Shown: positions 49,927 to 61,236 of the stretch, piece by piece
Numbering within the stretch: position 1 is the stretch's first letter
Layout of the letters: each line of letters opens with the position of its first letter
Assembly: GCA_021234155.1 (NCBI GenBank)
Contig: JAJEKV010000055.1
Span: forward strand, 2,969,090-3,033,089
DNA length: 64,000 nucleotides
DNA from: Isoetes taiwanensis
Taxonomy: Eukaryota > Streptophyta > Lycopodiopsida > Isoetales > Isoetaceae
Direction: 5' to 3'
The notes under the pieces: generated by a model
Told to the model about the DNA's origin: nothing
Database searches by the model: none
The model's input: only the letters and a program-made list of their open reading frames with translations
Program-made: the position numbers and the translations under genes

Positions 49927-52903
49927 TTAACCGCTGTGACAATCACAATATCTAGTCCATGCAAATAAGACAATGATAATTACTCTAATATGGTCTCCGT
50001 GGACGATAAAGGACAAGTCAATCCTATTTATGGTCCAACCACTACGCTCGAGTTCACCAATTCGAACAACAATGCCATCTGACTCCCAACTTCGAAGCGG
50101 TATGGTGTCGCCATATAGCACCCAAATCAAGCCTCCAGGACATAAACGTCGAGCTAAAACTTAAGAAGCGGAAAAGGATGGAAACCCTAGGCGCTTTTTA
50201 GGGCGGCGGCCGCCCATCTCGTGCAGGCATATCTGGAGCAAAAATGCTGGAAGAACAGCCGAAATGGCTGTTGCTGATCTGCCCCATCGTGTTGTGTGCT
50301 GCTCTGGTGGTCCTTGTATACAGGCTTCAAGGGTTCTGGTGCAAAAAGCTGGTATTCAGAGGTATAGCCGCTGCCCCTTGTATCTTCCTTTTGTAGCAGA
50401 GCTAGGCATGGTTATAAGTGACAATGGTGCTTCACCAAGCAATCGGGATTTGCATCAGAATTAGCAAGCAGTAAGGTTACTAAATTTCTTGGTTTTCTAG
50501 AACATGTGGCCACTGCCACGTGCTTATGGACTGTCCAGGATGTTCAGTTTTCTTGCGGTTGCTAGAGCCAAGTGAGCTGATTGTGGTTGCAATTTTTCAG
50601 TTCTGTATAAGCAGGTTACTCACAAGTTCCTTCTTGCTGTACTCATTGTAGCACAAAGACTGCACTCACTGCAGAATGGAGACCGCACTCATTGCGGTTT
50701 TTGGCAGGGCCATGCTTGTGTAGGATGCAGGGCAATGCCCCAGAGCTTTTCTGTTGTGCACCCAGTTTACTCACGGTTCTTAGGGATGCTAGTGCAGCAC
50801 AATAGTGCTCTTAGTTCACCCTTTCCCTCCTCCATCCCAGCTGGAGAGGGAGTTAGAGTCTGGCATAGCAGATCAGGGGATGCTACTCTTCCGGTTTGCC
50901 TATCTCGGGGCCGGGCCCATGGCAAACCCGGTTGCCTAATCTCTCCAAGGTTTGTTTTTTTCTACCTATCTCTTTGGGATGCAGTTTCTTGCTGGAGGCT
51001 GCTACTTGGGTGGTGTTTCTTGGAAATGTAACATGCTTTCTTCCATAGTATCCGTGATTGTCTGAGATATGAGTCTTTACTTGTAGCTTCACGTGGAAAG
51101 GGAGAGCATGGCCTATAGTACTTCTGATTTGAAGAAGAGGTTGAGGCGTTGCAGGAGCAGGGTTGCAGGGAGCTCTAGGTGGAAGTGCTTTTGAATGAAC
51201 ACCTATAGTATTCCACTAGCGGGAAGAAGATGGCTAGCTTTCTTGGTACAGGTGTATTCTGCCTAACACTTTTTGGTCTAGACTTCATGGTAGCAGAGTA
51301 CACTCTGGAAAGGATTTTTAGCAGCTATAGTACTCTAGTGGAAGAAGACGGTAGATTTTCAGAAATTCTCTCAATTTGGAGCATTTTTGGTTGAGCATAT
51401 CTTATTTTTCCAGGTATATTCTTCTTTTTGTGCTTCTTAAGGTCTTGGGGAAATATTTGTTGCTTCACCCAACGATTGTTATTGCCTCCCATAGTACTCT
51501 CAGCAGATGGGAAGAAGGCCATGCCTACTTAGTACCGGGCAGTTTAAAAGAGGAGGCTCATACCCTCTTGCAATGATGAAGAAGAGGTTGAGGAAGTCTG
51601 GATCAAAGTACAAGGGCATCATTCAATGGTAGTCTGCTAGCTTGACGACTGTTATATGAGCTTCATCACTTAGGCATCTGGCTACTAGAGCCATTCCTGT
51701 TACAATTCTTCCTATTTGGCCTTTATGGGGTCTAAATAAGGTCTTGTACCATTATTTATATTATTAATAAAAATCTTGCCTTCAAAAAAAAAAAAAAAAA
51801 AAATCAAGCCTCCAGTGGCCGGAGTAGGATGCTCAAATATATAACCGAATACATTATTGAAAAAGATAAGCTTTTGTGGGAGGTTGGAATGTCCAAGTCC
51901 AAATTCCCCAAATAATACAGGCTTGCCCAATATAACATGGGCATCATGTTGATGCTCCCTAACCCAATCATGTGCATATTCAAGTTGGCCTTGCAAAGTG
52001 CGTATCCAATTAAACCACTTTGGATAAAAATGGGCTGAAGCGTAATCAATGTAGGGGCTTCTATTGTGTCTAATGAAATCAATTCCAGGATGCGGATCCT
52101 CTCCATTCACTCTAAGTCGTGAATTAGCAATGTAGAAACCTTCTGCCCCATTAGAAAGCAAATGTTTGGCATCTATAGATGCCATCTCATTGGTCCATGC
52201 CTCCAATGTATTCCCAGAAGTGTCATTATGACAGCGTGGTTCATTCAAGAGTTCCAAGAGAAAATAGCGGGCTCTTCGCTATACTTTATGCCAGTGAAAC
52301 GATTGGTTCTATTTAAGATCATCTGTATATCATTCTTGAAGAAGGTCTTTGCCTTCTCATTCGTAAAGAACAAGTCTTCAAGTTTAGAGTCCACAGGTGT
52401 AGATGAGTTCATGGCCTATTGAACATACACAAGCTTGCCAATTGTTACCAAAAGGGATGAGAACCTTAAGACCAAGTCTTTTGGCCTCTGAGATGACAAA
52501 ATCAAGGCCTTCCATATTGGTATAGTTGTATTGACCAGGGCTTGTCTGCCAGGCATCCGATGCATTTTGTGCAGAAATATTATTCCAGCTATTGGTACGA
52601 AATGCGTTAAACCCTCGAGCACGTGCACGCTCCAAAAAAGATGTTATCTCAGGCCAATTGTTTTGATCCAAGGCCATGTAGGGTAACCAAAAGGCATTGA
52701 ATCCATGAACATAATAAGGACGGACCCAATCATCATTGTGCTGTGGAGGAGGATTAGGGGCAGGGAAGCGAGGGGCAAGGGGATGAGAACGGTTATGGTG
52801 AAGAAGAACTGAAGGAAGGGAAGCGAAGGGCAGCGGGTGAGAACGGATATGATGGGTAGCTATATATCAATAAGACAATGGTGCTCATGTTAAAAGAACC
52901 CAT
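49927..52903 (-). pseudogene. MAN: Endo-beta-1,4-mannanase, array unit 3, split by a retroposon
   Basis: The N-terminal and middle parts (51,816-52,903) are close to unit 2: signal start at 52,903, LGLKVLIPFGNNW, LLNEPRCHNDTSG and PVLFGEFGLG. Small losses are seen near 52,175 (part of ASFIKSIDAK), 52,255 and 52,435 (NNWPAYGGK region). The C-terminal piece (49,927-50,138) lies beyond a 1.66-kb retroposon. Its end also differs: GELERSG is followed by new sequence because about 13 bases are missing at 50,037. The copy shares the ten-residue N-terminal deletion with unit 2, so units 2 and 3 are the more recently separated pair. It cannot encode a whole enzyme because of the insertion. Confidence 0.85.
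50139..51800 (+). mobile_element. 1.66-kb non-autonomous poly(A) retroposon in unit 3 mannanase
   Basis: It is flanked by perfect 15-base duplicates AAATCAAGCCTCCAG (50,124-50,138 and 51,801-51,815) and ends in an A run after AATAAAAATCTTGCCTTC. Unit 2 shows the empty site at about 44,199-44,213. The head is GC-rich (AGGGCGGCGGCCGCCC near 50,201), like the head of the LINE at 57,957 (AGGGCGGCCGCCATGG). In the 3' half, CTATAGTACTC/CCTATAGTA-like motifs followed by GAAGAAG recur at about 51,113, 51,205, 51,327 and 51,490, and similar motifs occur in the 3' region of that LINE (about 63,680-63,760). No endonuclease or RT is encoded. It is probably a non-autonomous relative that depends on the LINE machinery. 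Confidence 0.8.
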
Positions 52904-53284
52904 TACGTATATGAAATGAACAGATGAGACGTCTTCCAATCAATAACATATAACTGTAGTAGTTCTTTTCTGAGCATTTTTATAGCATGCAAACCCTAGG
53001 CCTTAAAAGAAAAGATAGGCTTAGTTTGGCCCAACTTAAAATATAGGGAGCCCATTTTGGATGCGCCATGTTCGACATCTAGCAATCGACTCTTTTCGGC
53101 TCAACTTAAAACATGGGAAGTCGATTTTGGATGTGCGGTACTATGTTCCATTAGTTTGTTTTTTATTAAGTTCCATTAGTTTTTTTTACAAAGCCTATTT
53201 TAGATGCGACCTAGCAATAGACTTTTTTGGGCTCAAATTTAAAATATGCAAAGTGGATTTTGGATGGCCATCCTGGATTAGTTT

Positions 53285-54374
53285 TTCTTTCTTTTTTTAA
53301 ATGCTGATTAGGTTTTGGTCGACCTCTTCCGCAAATTGTAACATTGTGAAAATTGGGAAAGGTTGATTTTCTGGAGAGACAGCTGATTTAATGTTACAAA
53401 TTGGGAAAGGTTGATTTTCTGGAGAGACAGCCGCTTTCGTGCTTTTGTATCTATCTCTGAAGATTGAATACTTGAAATTAAATATTCGAAGTCAGTTTTT
53501 TTTCAATATGTTTACAAGTTTATATCGGAATGGAGCAATGGCAAATTGATTAGGGCTAACTCCAACAGCTTAGCAACAATTTGTGATTTTCGATTGGAAC
53601 AAGTGAGTTTTCTTGATCGTATTCAGAGTTTCTTTTGGAGCAAGGCTTGCCACTAGTTTAAATGTAGTATCTCAAACATGAGGACTGCAAACCTTACCCT
53701 ATTCTCTAGAAGCAAAATTAAAGTACAATCGATATAATGAAATTGTCAGTCTAGATGTAGATGCAATTGCCTTGCTAGCATTTAGTATGAAGTAGTCGTG
53801 ATTTATAATGAGATAGTCGTGATTTAGGATGACAAAAAGCAGCAAGTAGTCCACTTGTGTAAGCCGTGGCTTCTTTGGTTCAATTCTTTTGAAGTGAACT
53901 ACTTAATCCTTTCCAGCTTAAACTTCTTTTATGATTTAGTATTGTCAAACATATCTAGTATCCCCATGCTCAACTTTCAAGCATACGGTATGGTCTAAAA
54001 TCTTATCTTCTACAATTTTAGCATTCTCCAGTATACTATGACATGCAGATGACTTTTGATAAATTTGTCATAATTTTGTCAATTTTAAGGAATCTTTAAA
54101 ATATTCCCTCTAAAATGTACTACAACAGAATAAGTCAAAGCTTTGTTTTAAGTAGCCACATGATCATTTTAGTCTATGTTGAAGTAATATTTAGAGCCCC
54201 TCATCAATGTTAAGTATTTTTTAAATTAATATTTCTACAAGAATGCTTAACATGCTTTTGACCATTTAACCTTTTAATTGATTTCTTCAATCCAAAAAGA
54301 ATTGCAATATTCAAACTTATTGCTATACAAAACTGAAAGAATTACTGAAAATTTTCATACAGTTCTTAATTAGG
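53285..54374. repeat. Unit 3 copy of the MAN-SLD spacer
   Basis: Counterpart of 24,484-25,604 and 45,731-46,798, with the same opening tandem repeat. No gene recognised. Confidence 0.8.
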
Positions 54375-55808
54375 TTACGCAGCAGAATCCGCAATGGCAT
54401 TCACAGCTTCCCACAAAAGGTTCTTGGGAGCTGGTTTGGATAGATCACGTGCTTGTAAAGACGAACTTCTTAATGTGCTGATGATCATTACATTGGCTTC
54501 CCAAAAAGCTGACCGATTTGTAGGGCGAATCATATTTCTCACAAAGTGGCCTCGACAACCTTAGAAATCTTTCTCGATTGTGTCGAGGGAGACGAGGAAA
54601 GAGGTGATGTTCAATTTGGAATTGGAGACCTCCATGAAACCAGTCCATCTAGCTAGGGAGGATATGTTTAATGTCCCCTCACTGCGGCTCAAAACCACTC
54701 TTTGCTGACCGGGTTGGCCTTGATATAATGGAGATGAAAAGTGGTTCGCATGCAATTGTACATGCTTTGAATACCGACCACCGCAAAGCTAATGATCACA
54801 AAAAGAGCCTTTCCCATGTTAAAGGTAAGTAGGAAAGGAGAGATAGAAACCACGTCCAATAAAACCAAGTGCCATGATCCGAGTACGCGGGTTTGATATT
54901 CGCTTCTTTGATAGTAAAAAAAGCACGCTTTTGATGCTGAGACAGATTATTTCGCAACTGCCATCACAAAGTAGAATGTCCAATGCTGATAGCTTACCGT
55001 GAGTTCGAGCTAAACCATCAAATTGCATTGTCCTCTCATAGAAGTAGGAATGCAAAGAAGAAAAGAATTTCAAGACACTTCAAAGAGTGGTATGTATTGC
55101 GTTATTAGGGTCATACTCCACACTATTGCAAGAAAAATGATGAGCATTATGGTTCCTCTTCCACCATCCAATATCAATTCCTGCCAAACAATTTCCTACT
55201 AGTATGCCAATAGAAGTATCTATTTTATAATTTCCAAGCATGCCACAATGTCCAAGTCATCATGACCTATCCATCCCGCCTGTGGACCATCTCGTGTCAT
55301 CCATCCCCGCTTGTGACCATACTTGTCCCAAGTGAAATAGCACAAGCTACATGTACCCGCACATTGCTGGAGAAAACAACACCAAAGATGCAAAACAAAA
55401 AGCAACACAAGCATGGCAATCATGATAAAGCAATAGGTGTGCACGGGCACCTTAAATAGTCCAAATTCTTTAGGTCTCCGAAAGTTTTCTATGCTCACGC
55501 AAGAGGTGTTACATCGTAATCCGTTAGTGTTCCCACCAAATACTTTGGAAGAAGATGCCGTCTCTCCAGGATGGAATGCAAGAAAAGAATCAGAACATCC
55601 CCGACCAGCTAGACCGATTAAAGGGAGATCTCCACCGGGTGGAACTTAACCCATTCTCACAAAACATACACTTTTCCCTGGATGGAAATCCATAGATCCC
55701 GACCGTATTATGTTTAGCAAACTCCTTAGAAGTGATGGTTCTCAGCTGAAGAGCATTAGCTCCATTAACTTCTGATTCATCATCGAAACTGTCAATTGCC
55801 ACAGTCAT
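54375..55808 (-). CDS. SLD: Sphingolipid delta-8 desaturase with N-terminal cytochrome b5 domain, array unit 3
   Basis: An ER enzyme that introduces the delta-8 double bond into sphingolipid long-chain bases, with its own cytochrome b5 as electron donor. The start MTVAIDSFDDESEVNGANAL at 55,808 is chosen because it opens the domain. Then come RTITSKEFAKHNT, LWISIQGKVY, KFHPGGDLPLIGLAG (haem-binding HPGG about 55,631-55,642), SFLAFHPGETA, then LTDYDVTPLA and KAGLF. Membrane segments follow, then GHD (first box, about 55,255, disturbed by a local duplication), GWWKRNHNAHHFSCN (second box, about 55,125-55,170), FFSSLHSYFYERTMQFDGLA, WFHGGLQFQIEHHLFPRLPR (third box, about 54,590-54,650) and the end LLWEAVNAIADSAA at 54,375. 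The length of about 477 codons and the lack of introns fit plant SLDs. The frame changes several times, mostly near CAG/CTG or CCG sites, so errors in the sequence are possible. It is the only full-length SLD in the array. Confidence 0.8.
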
Positions 55809-56240
55809 GGTTTCATCTGCTTTGAAAAGCACCATTAAACAACACATGCCATAAGAAATCTACATATTTTTAAAGTCCATGGCATTTAAACACCAATGTG
55901 AGTCAAAAGGCAACAGCAAAAATTGTCTCTCAAATGTCAAAAAGTATATAAAAGCTCCTATACCTACTTACTTGGGACAACACTAGGCACACGCATTTGG
56001 AACTTACTATATCCACATGTTATACCTATCATCATAGTTGTATTATTTTAACATGACAACTTGGTTGGTAAAGATGCTTCATTTTTTTAATTATCAAAAT
56101 ATGTTGGTTAGAAGATTCATAATTTTTAATCCGCACTCTTCCCTAAAATTATAAGTCTTGGTAGATGAATAATCTTATTTTGTAGGACCTTGAATTTCCA
56201 GAAATTTGGTTAATAATATATTGCAGCATAATATAATGCC
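55809..56240. promoter_or_regulatory. 5' flank of the full-length desaturase
   Basis: AT-rich sequence upstream of the ATG at 55,808. It should hold the promoter, but no clear TATA box could be singled out. Units 1 and 2 have no counterpart of this region. Confidence 0.35.
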
Positions 56241-56254
56241 ACTATAATATTTAA

Positions 56255-56512
56255 GTTATGCGCGGCAATGCCCGGCACACGTTTACTAACAAATGGACTA
56301 GCAACCCCTCATTCCTTATAAAGCATTGTTTTCTCTACTATCATTAGACAATTTCAATAATAAAAATAATTAACAAAGTAAATAATGTTCATTCTTGCCA
56401 ATATCAACATGCGATGTTGTCAAAGTTGCACATATAGATGTTAAAGACCGGGTAAAAACACATGTCAAGACATTAGCCCGGCAACGCCGGGCACATGTTT
56501 ACTAGTCTACTT
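56255..56512 (+). mobile_element. Two Helitron 3' ends in tandem
   Basis: The second end is textbook: hairpin GCCCGGC-AAC-GCCGGGC (56,483-56,499) followed by ACATGTTTACTAG and T (56,500-56,512). The first (about 56,261-56,290) is a variant: GCGCGGCAATGCCCGGC then ACACGTTTACTAA. A TCTCTACTA start, typical of Helitron 5' ends, lies at 56,332-56,340, so the second could be a short non-autonomous Helitron of about 180 bases. The base before it is T and not the expected A, which weakens this reading. The 3' part matches 8,288-8,404. Confidence 0.65.
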
Positions 56513-57942
56513 ACTTAAAATGTTTTTTTCTGGTTCGCTCACGCCGGTGTAACGCCGGAAAAAGCATGAGCAACGTGAGTTTTGGAAGAAAAAAAGTATT
56601 TTCTGGTAAAATTTTCGCTCATTTTCCCATTCAGGCTTTATCCGTTCGTTTTTTTAGCCTCCATTCTTCTCTCTGAAACATCAATTACCTCAGAAGGCGA
56701 CGATCATGGCGGGGATTCTCCTTCGCTTTGTATCATTTCCGCAAACATTTCTTTTCTTTTGAAACAGGTGGTTGCAGAAGCAAGATATTTCTCTCTGGGC
56801 TATGTAAGCAAGATTTTCATGCATTTTCGTTCTTCCTCCTTCCCACCACCCGGTCTCTGCTATAAGCTAAGAATCTGAGAGGATTGATTCATGGCTTAGG
56901 GTTTTGGTATTATATCTCAATCAATGCTCAGACTTTAGAACCGTCATCTTGAAGGTATTACAGGAATCAGTTAACATGGAACTGTGACTGTCTTCTTGAC
57001 ATGGCCATTTTTTTTATTATTTTTGATATAATCCGTGGCTGACTTCTCCAGCCTATTTGCTGAAACATCTCACTTTTTCCATAAGCGGAGAACAAGAAAT
57101 GCCCAGCTTGCATTCATTTTTCAACACATGCATCCATTCCAGACAACAAAAAAAAGGCATTCCATGAGTTTGAGAATACATATTGCGTTTCCATGCTTGA
57201 TTTAATGTTTTTAAAGGCATGTTTTCGATTTCGTTGCAGGGCTTCAAAATGGCAAATCGCAGAGTTTTTTACTCTTCCTACCTTGAAGACTCAAAGCTGA
57301 TCTGGTCCAACATTTTTTCAGTAGGTTAGGCGGAAGGCAGTTTTCCAGCGTCTTTTTTCTTTTAGCATCCGAAGTGTGCTCCTAAGCTAATTTTCGTTTC
57401 TTGCTTGCAGTTTTTTAAGGTCCAGATAGCAACGAGTTAGAGATTCAAGAACTGCTAAAATGGTAATGGTTTCTGCAGATGCCTCTTCATATAGGCTTCC
57501 ACATAATCAGTTGATCATGTTTTGCCCATCTATCAAAGATAAAAATTTTGCTAACTTCTTCCTACTCACATTGAAGTTCATGCAGTTCTTTGCTTGCTGC
57601 GGCAGCCACAGCAGGTAATCTTCTCTGAAATATGAGGTATGTATTTCATTTATGTATAAGTGTGCCCAGCTGCAATTTTCTAAACATGCTCCGGAACTTT
57701 TGAGAGCGTTGTTATCTTGATAACTCATTTGACAACTTTGAGACTCATCATTTTTAGCTTCATTAAAGGTGTGCAAATATTTAGATTGTCCTTCTCTTAC
57801 TCTTAGATTTAGGTATGATAAAGTCATGAAACTGCTTGCTATGGATTGAATGTCTATTTATTCTCCAGGTTCATTTCCATCTTTTTATTTCTTATTATGG
57901 GTCTTGCGTAGATGCACAAGTTTTTTAGTAAGGTATGGCATC
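56513..57942. other. No gene recognised; exon-like pieces
   Basis: A 98-codon plus-strand frame (56,582-56,878) and splice-like junctions (for example TTTCGTTGCAG at 57,229-57,239) give a gene-like look, but no protein family is recognisable on either strand. It could be a non-coding or decayed gene. Confidence 0.3.
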
Positions 57943-57956
57943 ACTTTATTTGTTAG
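57943..57956. repeat. Left target-site duplication of the L1-type LINE
   Basis: ACTTTATTTGTTAG here is repeated at 63,904-63,917, directly after the LINE's A run. Confidence 0.9.
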
Positions 57957-58039
57957 AGAAACATGAAAAAAAGGAGCAGCATGAGCAGCTAGGGTTAGGG
58001 CGGCCGCCATGGCCGTCCCCGCTATTTTGCTGCGAGCGT

Positions 58040-58515
58040 AACATGTGCCCTTGTGGTTTTGCTTCCCGTGGCCTGGCAGATGCAGTCACGGTCGGGCTCT
58101 TGCTTCCATTCTGTGTTAAAGAATGGAGTTTCTTGGACAGGTTTCTCTTTTAGAGGATTAGATCAGAAGTACTTGAAGGTGTTAGCAACAGGAACTTGGA
58201 TGAAGATGATGCTGGCTATAAACTATCTAATTTGAAAGGATATTATATGAGGACATCTACGTCACAATGGGAAAATGAGCATGGAGGGTTAGGGGACCTC
58301 AAGTAGTTGCACATCAGAATATTTGCAGTTGCGAACTAGTTTCCTGTGGCCTGATTGATGCAGCCACAGTGGAACTGTTGTTTCCATTTTGTATGAAACA
58401 ATGGAGTTCATTTGAGAGGTTTCTCTGGAGACCGTTCCTGGTACTTGCAAAGAAGGATATCTGCATCTACGAAATTCTCTCAAGTGGCCTGGTAGATGCA
58501 GCCTTGAATCCTTGA
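58040..58515 (+). repeat. Repeated units in the LINE leader, first set
   Basis: A segment of about 110 bases beginning with GTGGCCTG and GATGCAG and ending GAGGTTTCTCT-like recurs near 58,068, 58,346 and, shortened, 58,484. Such repeated leader units resemble the promoter monomers of some L1 elements. Confidence 0.6.
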
Positions 58516-59387
58516 GGTAAATGGATAACCTAGAGCAGGCTTTACGTCAAGATGTCTGATTATATCCTATCTAGTTTTGGAATGAAGATTGCGGAGCCTG
58601 CCATATATGATAAACAGAATATTAAAGCAATGATTTATGTGGTGGGAACCTTATTTCTTATAAGCGGCCAATACTTTGCTTTTTGCACCTGCAGTTACTT
58701 TTGTTTGTCTCCATTCTATAATTCCTATAAACATTAATTGAAATATGCTCTAAAATCAATAGCTAGTCCTAATGCAATTTGGTGGAGCACTGTCCTTTGG
58801 TATTTTGAAGATAGATGTTTGCTTGTTGCTCGAACTGGGCCAGACCAAATGGAAAGGCTTGGAAAGGCTGTGCAAATGGGTTGTTTTCTAGCTTCTTTGT
58901 CACAGGTCAATCAATTGATGACACCTCTAAGAAGAAGTGGTGGAATAGGATCTCTAGGCGGACATATTTGAGTGTGTGAAGTAACTGAGAATAATGCTAA
59001 GTCCAGGAATTTAGACTGGATAGGCTTCAGTGTTGGATTGTATTAGACTTGTGGATATAAGTTCAAACATGGGTCATACCTCTTGGCATTTGGTTCAATA
59101 GTAACAAGGAAATACAACTCTTTGTGTAATGGCTTTGAGCCCAGTGTTAGCCCATTTTTCTTATGGGCCTGTTTTTGTCTTAAGATGGGAATTTAAGACA
59201 CTTAACCATTATCCATTTCAAAAATAGATGATCTGTGATAGATACAATTTGGTCTCATTTAAGAGTTTTGGCTATGGGCTCTGGCATTGGGCAGTGGGAA
59301 TTGCATGGAAATCTTTAGTGGGAAAAATGGGAATTGTATGGGAATTCTTGCTAGGGAAAATGCTCTACTGGAACTGATGTAATAACG

Positions 59388-59690
59388 TGGATCCAACCAT
59401 GATAACCTTTGCATGCTCTTATAAGTGCAGGGTCCCAAATGGGGTGTGTGGGTATGGACATAGCTATGGGGCTGGGGGGCAAGCATAGAAATTCGAGGGG
59501 GGAATAAGCTCTGGTTCAACTAGTAACAGAAATAAGGGTTCAATCATTACAACCTTTGCATACTCTTATAAGAACATGGTCTCAATTGGGGTGTGTATGG
59601 TCTCAATTGGGGTATGTGGGTATGGACAAAGCTGTGAGGTGGAGGGGCAGGTATGGAAACTGGTGATGGGGGCAAGCACTGGTTCAACCA
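59388..59690 (+). repeat. Repeated units in the LINE leader, second set
   Basis: ACAACCTTTGCATACTCTTATAAG and GGTATGGACA-type segments occur near 59,400 and 59,548 with the following GGTGTGTGGGTATGGACA. A 22-base GGTCTCAATTGGGGT unit is doubled at 59,578-59,615. Confidence 0.6.
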
Positions 59691-59845
59691 ATAACAGTAA
59701 TAACTGGATCATCATGTGGGTAGATATCAACTTTAGGATTTTCAAAATAATGGGTAGGAATCTAGAGGACCCTTCGAGAAATTGCCGGGTGTCCTCTTTT
59801 GTCAGACATCTATGAAGTAGACATGTATCTAGATATCAACAATCA

Positions 59846-60647
59846 ATGATTATTATCTCTTGGAATTTGCGAGGTATTAAGGGGGTCCTAAAAAGGGGCT
59901 GGGTCCTAGCCGCAATTAGGTCTATGAAAGCTGATATCATATTACTACAGGAGCACAGACTCCCAGATTTTGAAGCCAGGTCCATTGGAAGATGGGTAGG
60001 AGGAGATTATTCATCTTTTAGCTGTGCTGCCCGGGGAACTAAAGGGGGCACATGTATTCTATGGAAAGGTCTGCAACATAAGTTTCAATTTGCTGGCAGG
60101 GATGGCAGATGGCAAGCTATGATATTTGAAACAAAAGGGCTGTCAGTGGGGGCTCCTCAATGTATATGCATCCAATGTTCCTGCTGACAGAGCAGTGATG
60201 TGGAAGGAGATGGAAAGCTGGATAACCCAAAATGGTGGGGGGGTTGAGAATTGGATTCTTGATCTGAACGTGACATGGATTCTTGGTGGTGATCTGAACA
60301 TGACAGATGTCTGGGACCAAAAGATACATTTGCACAGAAACCTGCAAGAAAATGAAGAAGCTACATGGATTTCCCTCCTAAACAACATCGGTCTCTCGCT
60401 TGTACCTCCCTCTACTGCTACCTTTTCATGGTCAAATAAGCAAAAGGGGCAAGATAGGGTATATTGCCTACTTGACAGATTCTATATGGCCAATAAATCA
60501 ACGTGTTTTATGGATAAATGTTACGTGGAAGGCGAGCTCGCTTTCTCTCACTCGGATCATGTACCACAGAAGCTTGTTCTTGACAAGGTGCCCCTGCTAT
60601 CAGGAAACAAGATAATGTTCCATTCAAATTCAGTACGTCATGGTTAG
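59846..60647 (+). pseudogene. LINE endonuclease domain (APE type)
   Basis: The start MIIISWNLRGIKG contains the N-terminal WNxRG motif. Further motifs are LLQEHRL (catalytic Glu region, about 59,945), LLNVYASN (about 60,152), LGGDLNM (about 60,284), DRFYMANK (about 60,475) and FSHSDHVPQKL (about 60,545), the conserved C-terminal SDH of AP endonucleases. It nicks target DNA for target-primed reverse transcription. A frameshift lies at about 60,135. Confidence 0.85.
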
Positions 60648-61236
60648 GAAAAGAGGCATTTTGCAAACCATTTAGGGCTTTCTTGGCCACACTTCCCAAT
60701 TTTGAGGACCTTCCTATTATGAAAGTTTGGATTGAAAAAATTAAGCTTATGAAGCGATGGATAAAGGAGTGGGGTAAAAAGAGATCCATGAAATTTAGAC
60801 GAGAAAAGGAAACTATTTACAACCTTCTAAGGGAGGTCAAGCAGGAACTACTAAATCATCCTCATGACTTGGGAAAACAATCCAGAGAAAAGGAACTAGA
60901 AGGGAAAGCCAAGGCAATTGAGAAGGAGGAAGCTAGGGGAGCTGCTGTACACTCCAAAACAAAGTGGTATACGGAGCTTGACTTTGAGAACTGCAAATGC
61001 TTTTTTAGAATGGCAGGGGCAAGACTAGCAGAAAATAGTATCTCGACAATCACAGATAATAGTCAGAATATGTTGGATGATTCAGATGAGATCAAAATAT
61101 TTATAAGAAATAGCTTTTAGAAACAATTCACGGAAGATCCTAGGCCGGTGACATTTCAAGCCCAGATCTCCCAATGGATGAACAAGGTGGATTGGTCAGT
61201 CAAAGTTACACAAGGAGATAATCAGACCCTGTCATC

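Noticed and set aside
56582-56878. 98-codon open frame near the Helitron ends
   Set aside because: No domain or homologue was recognised. It is kept only as part of an unassigned region.
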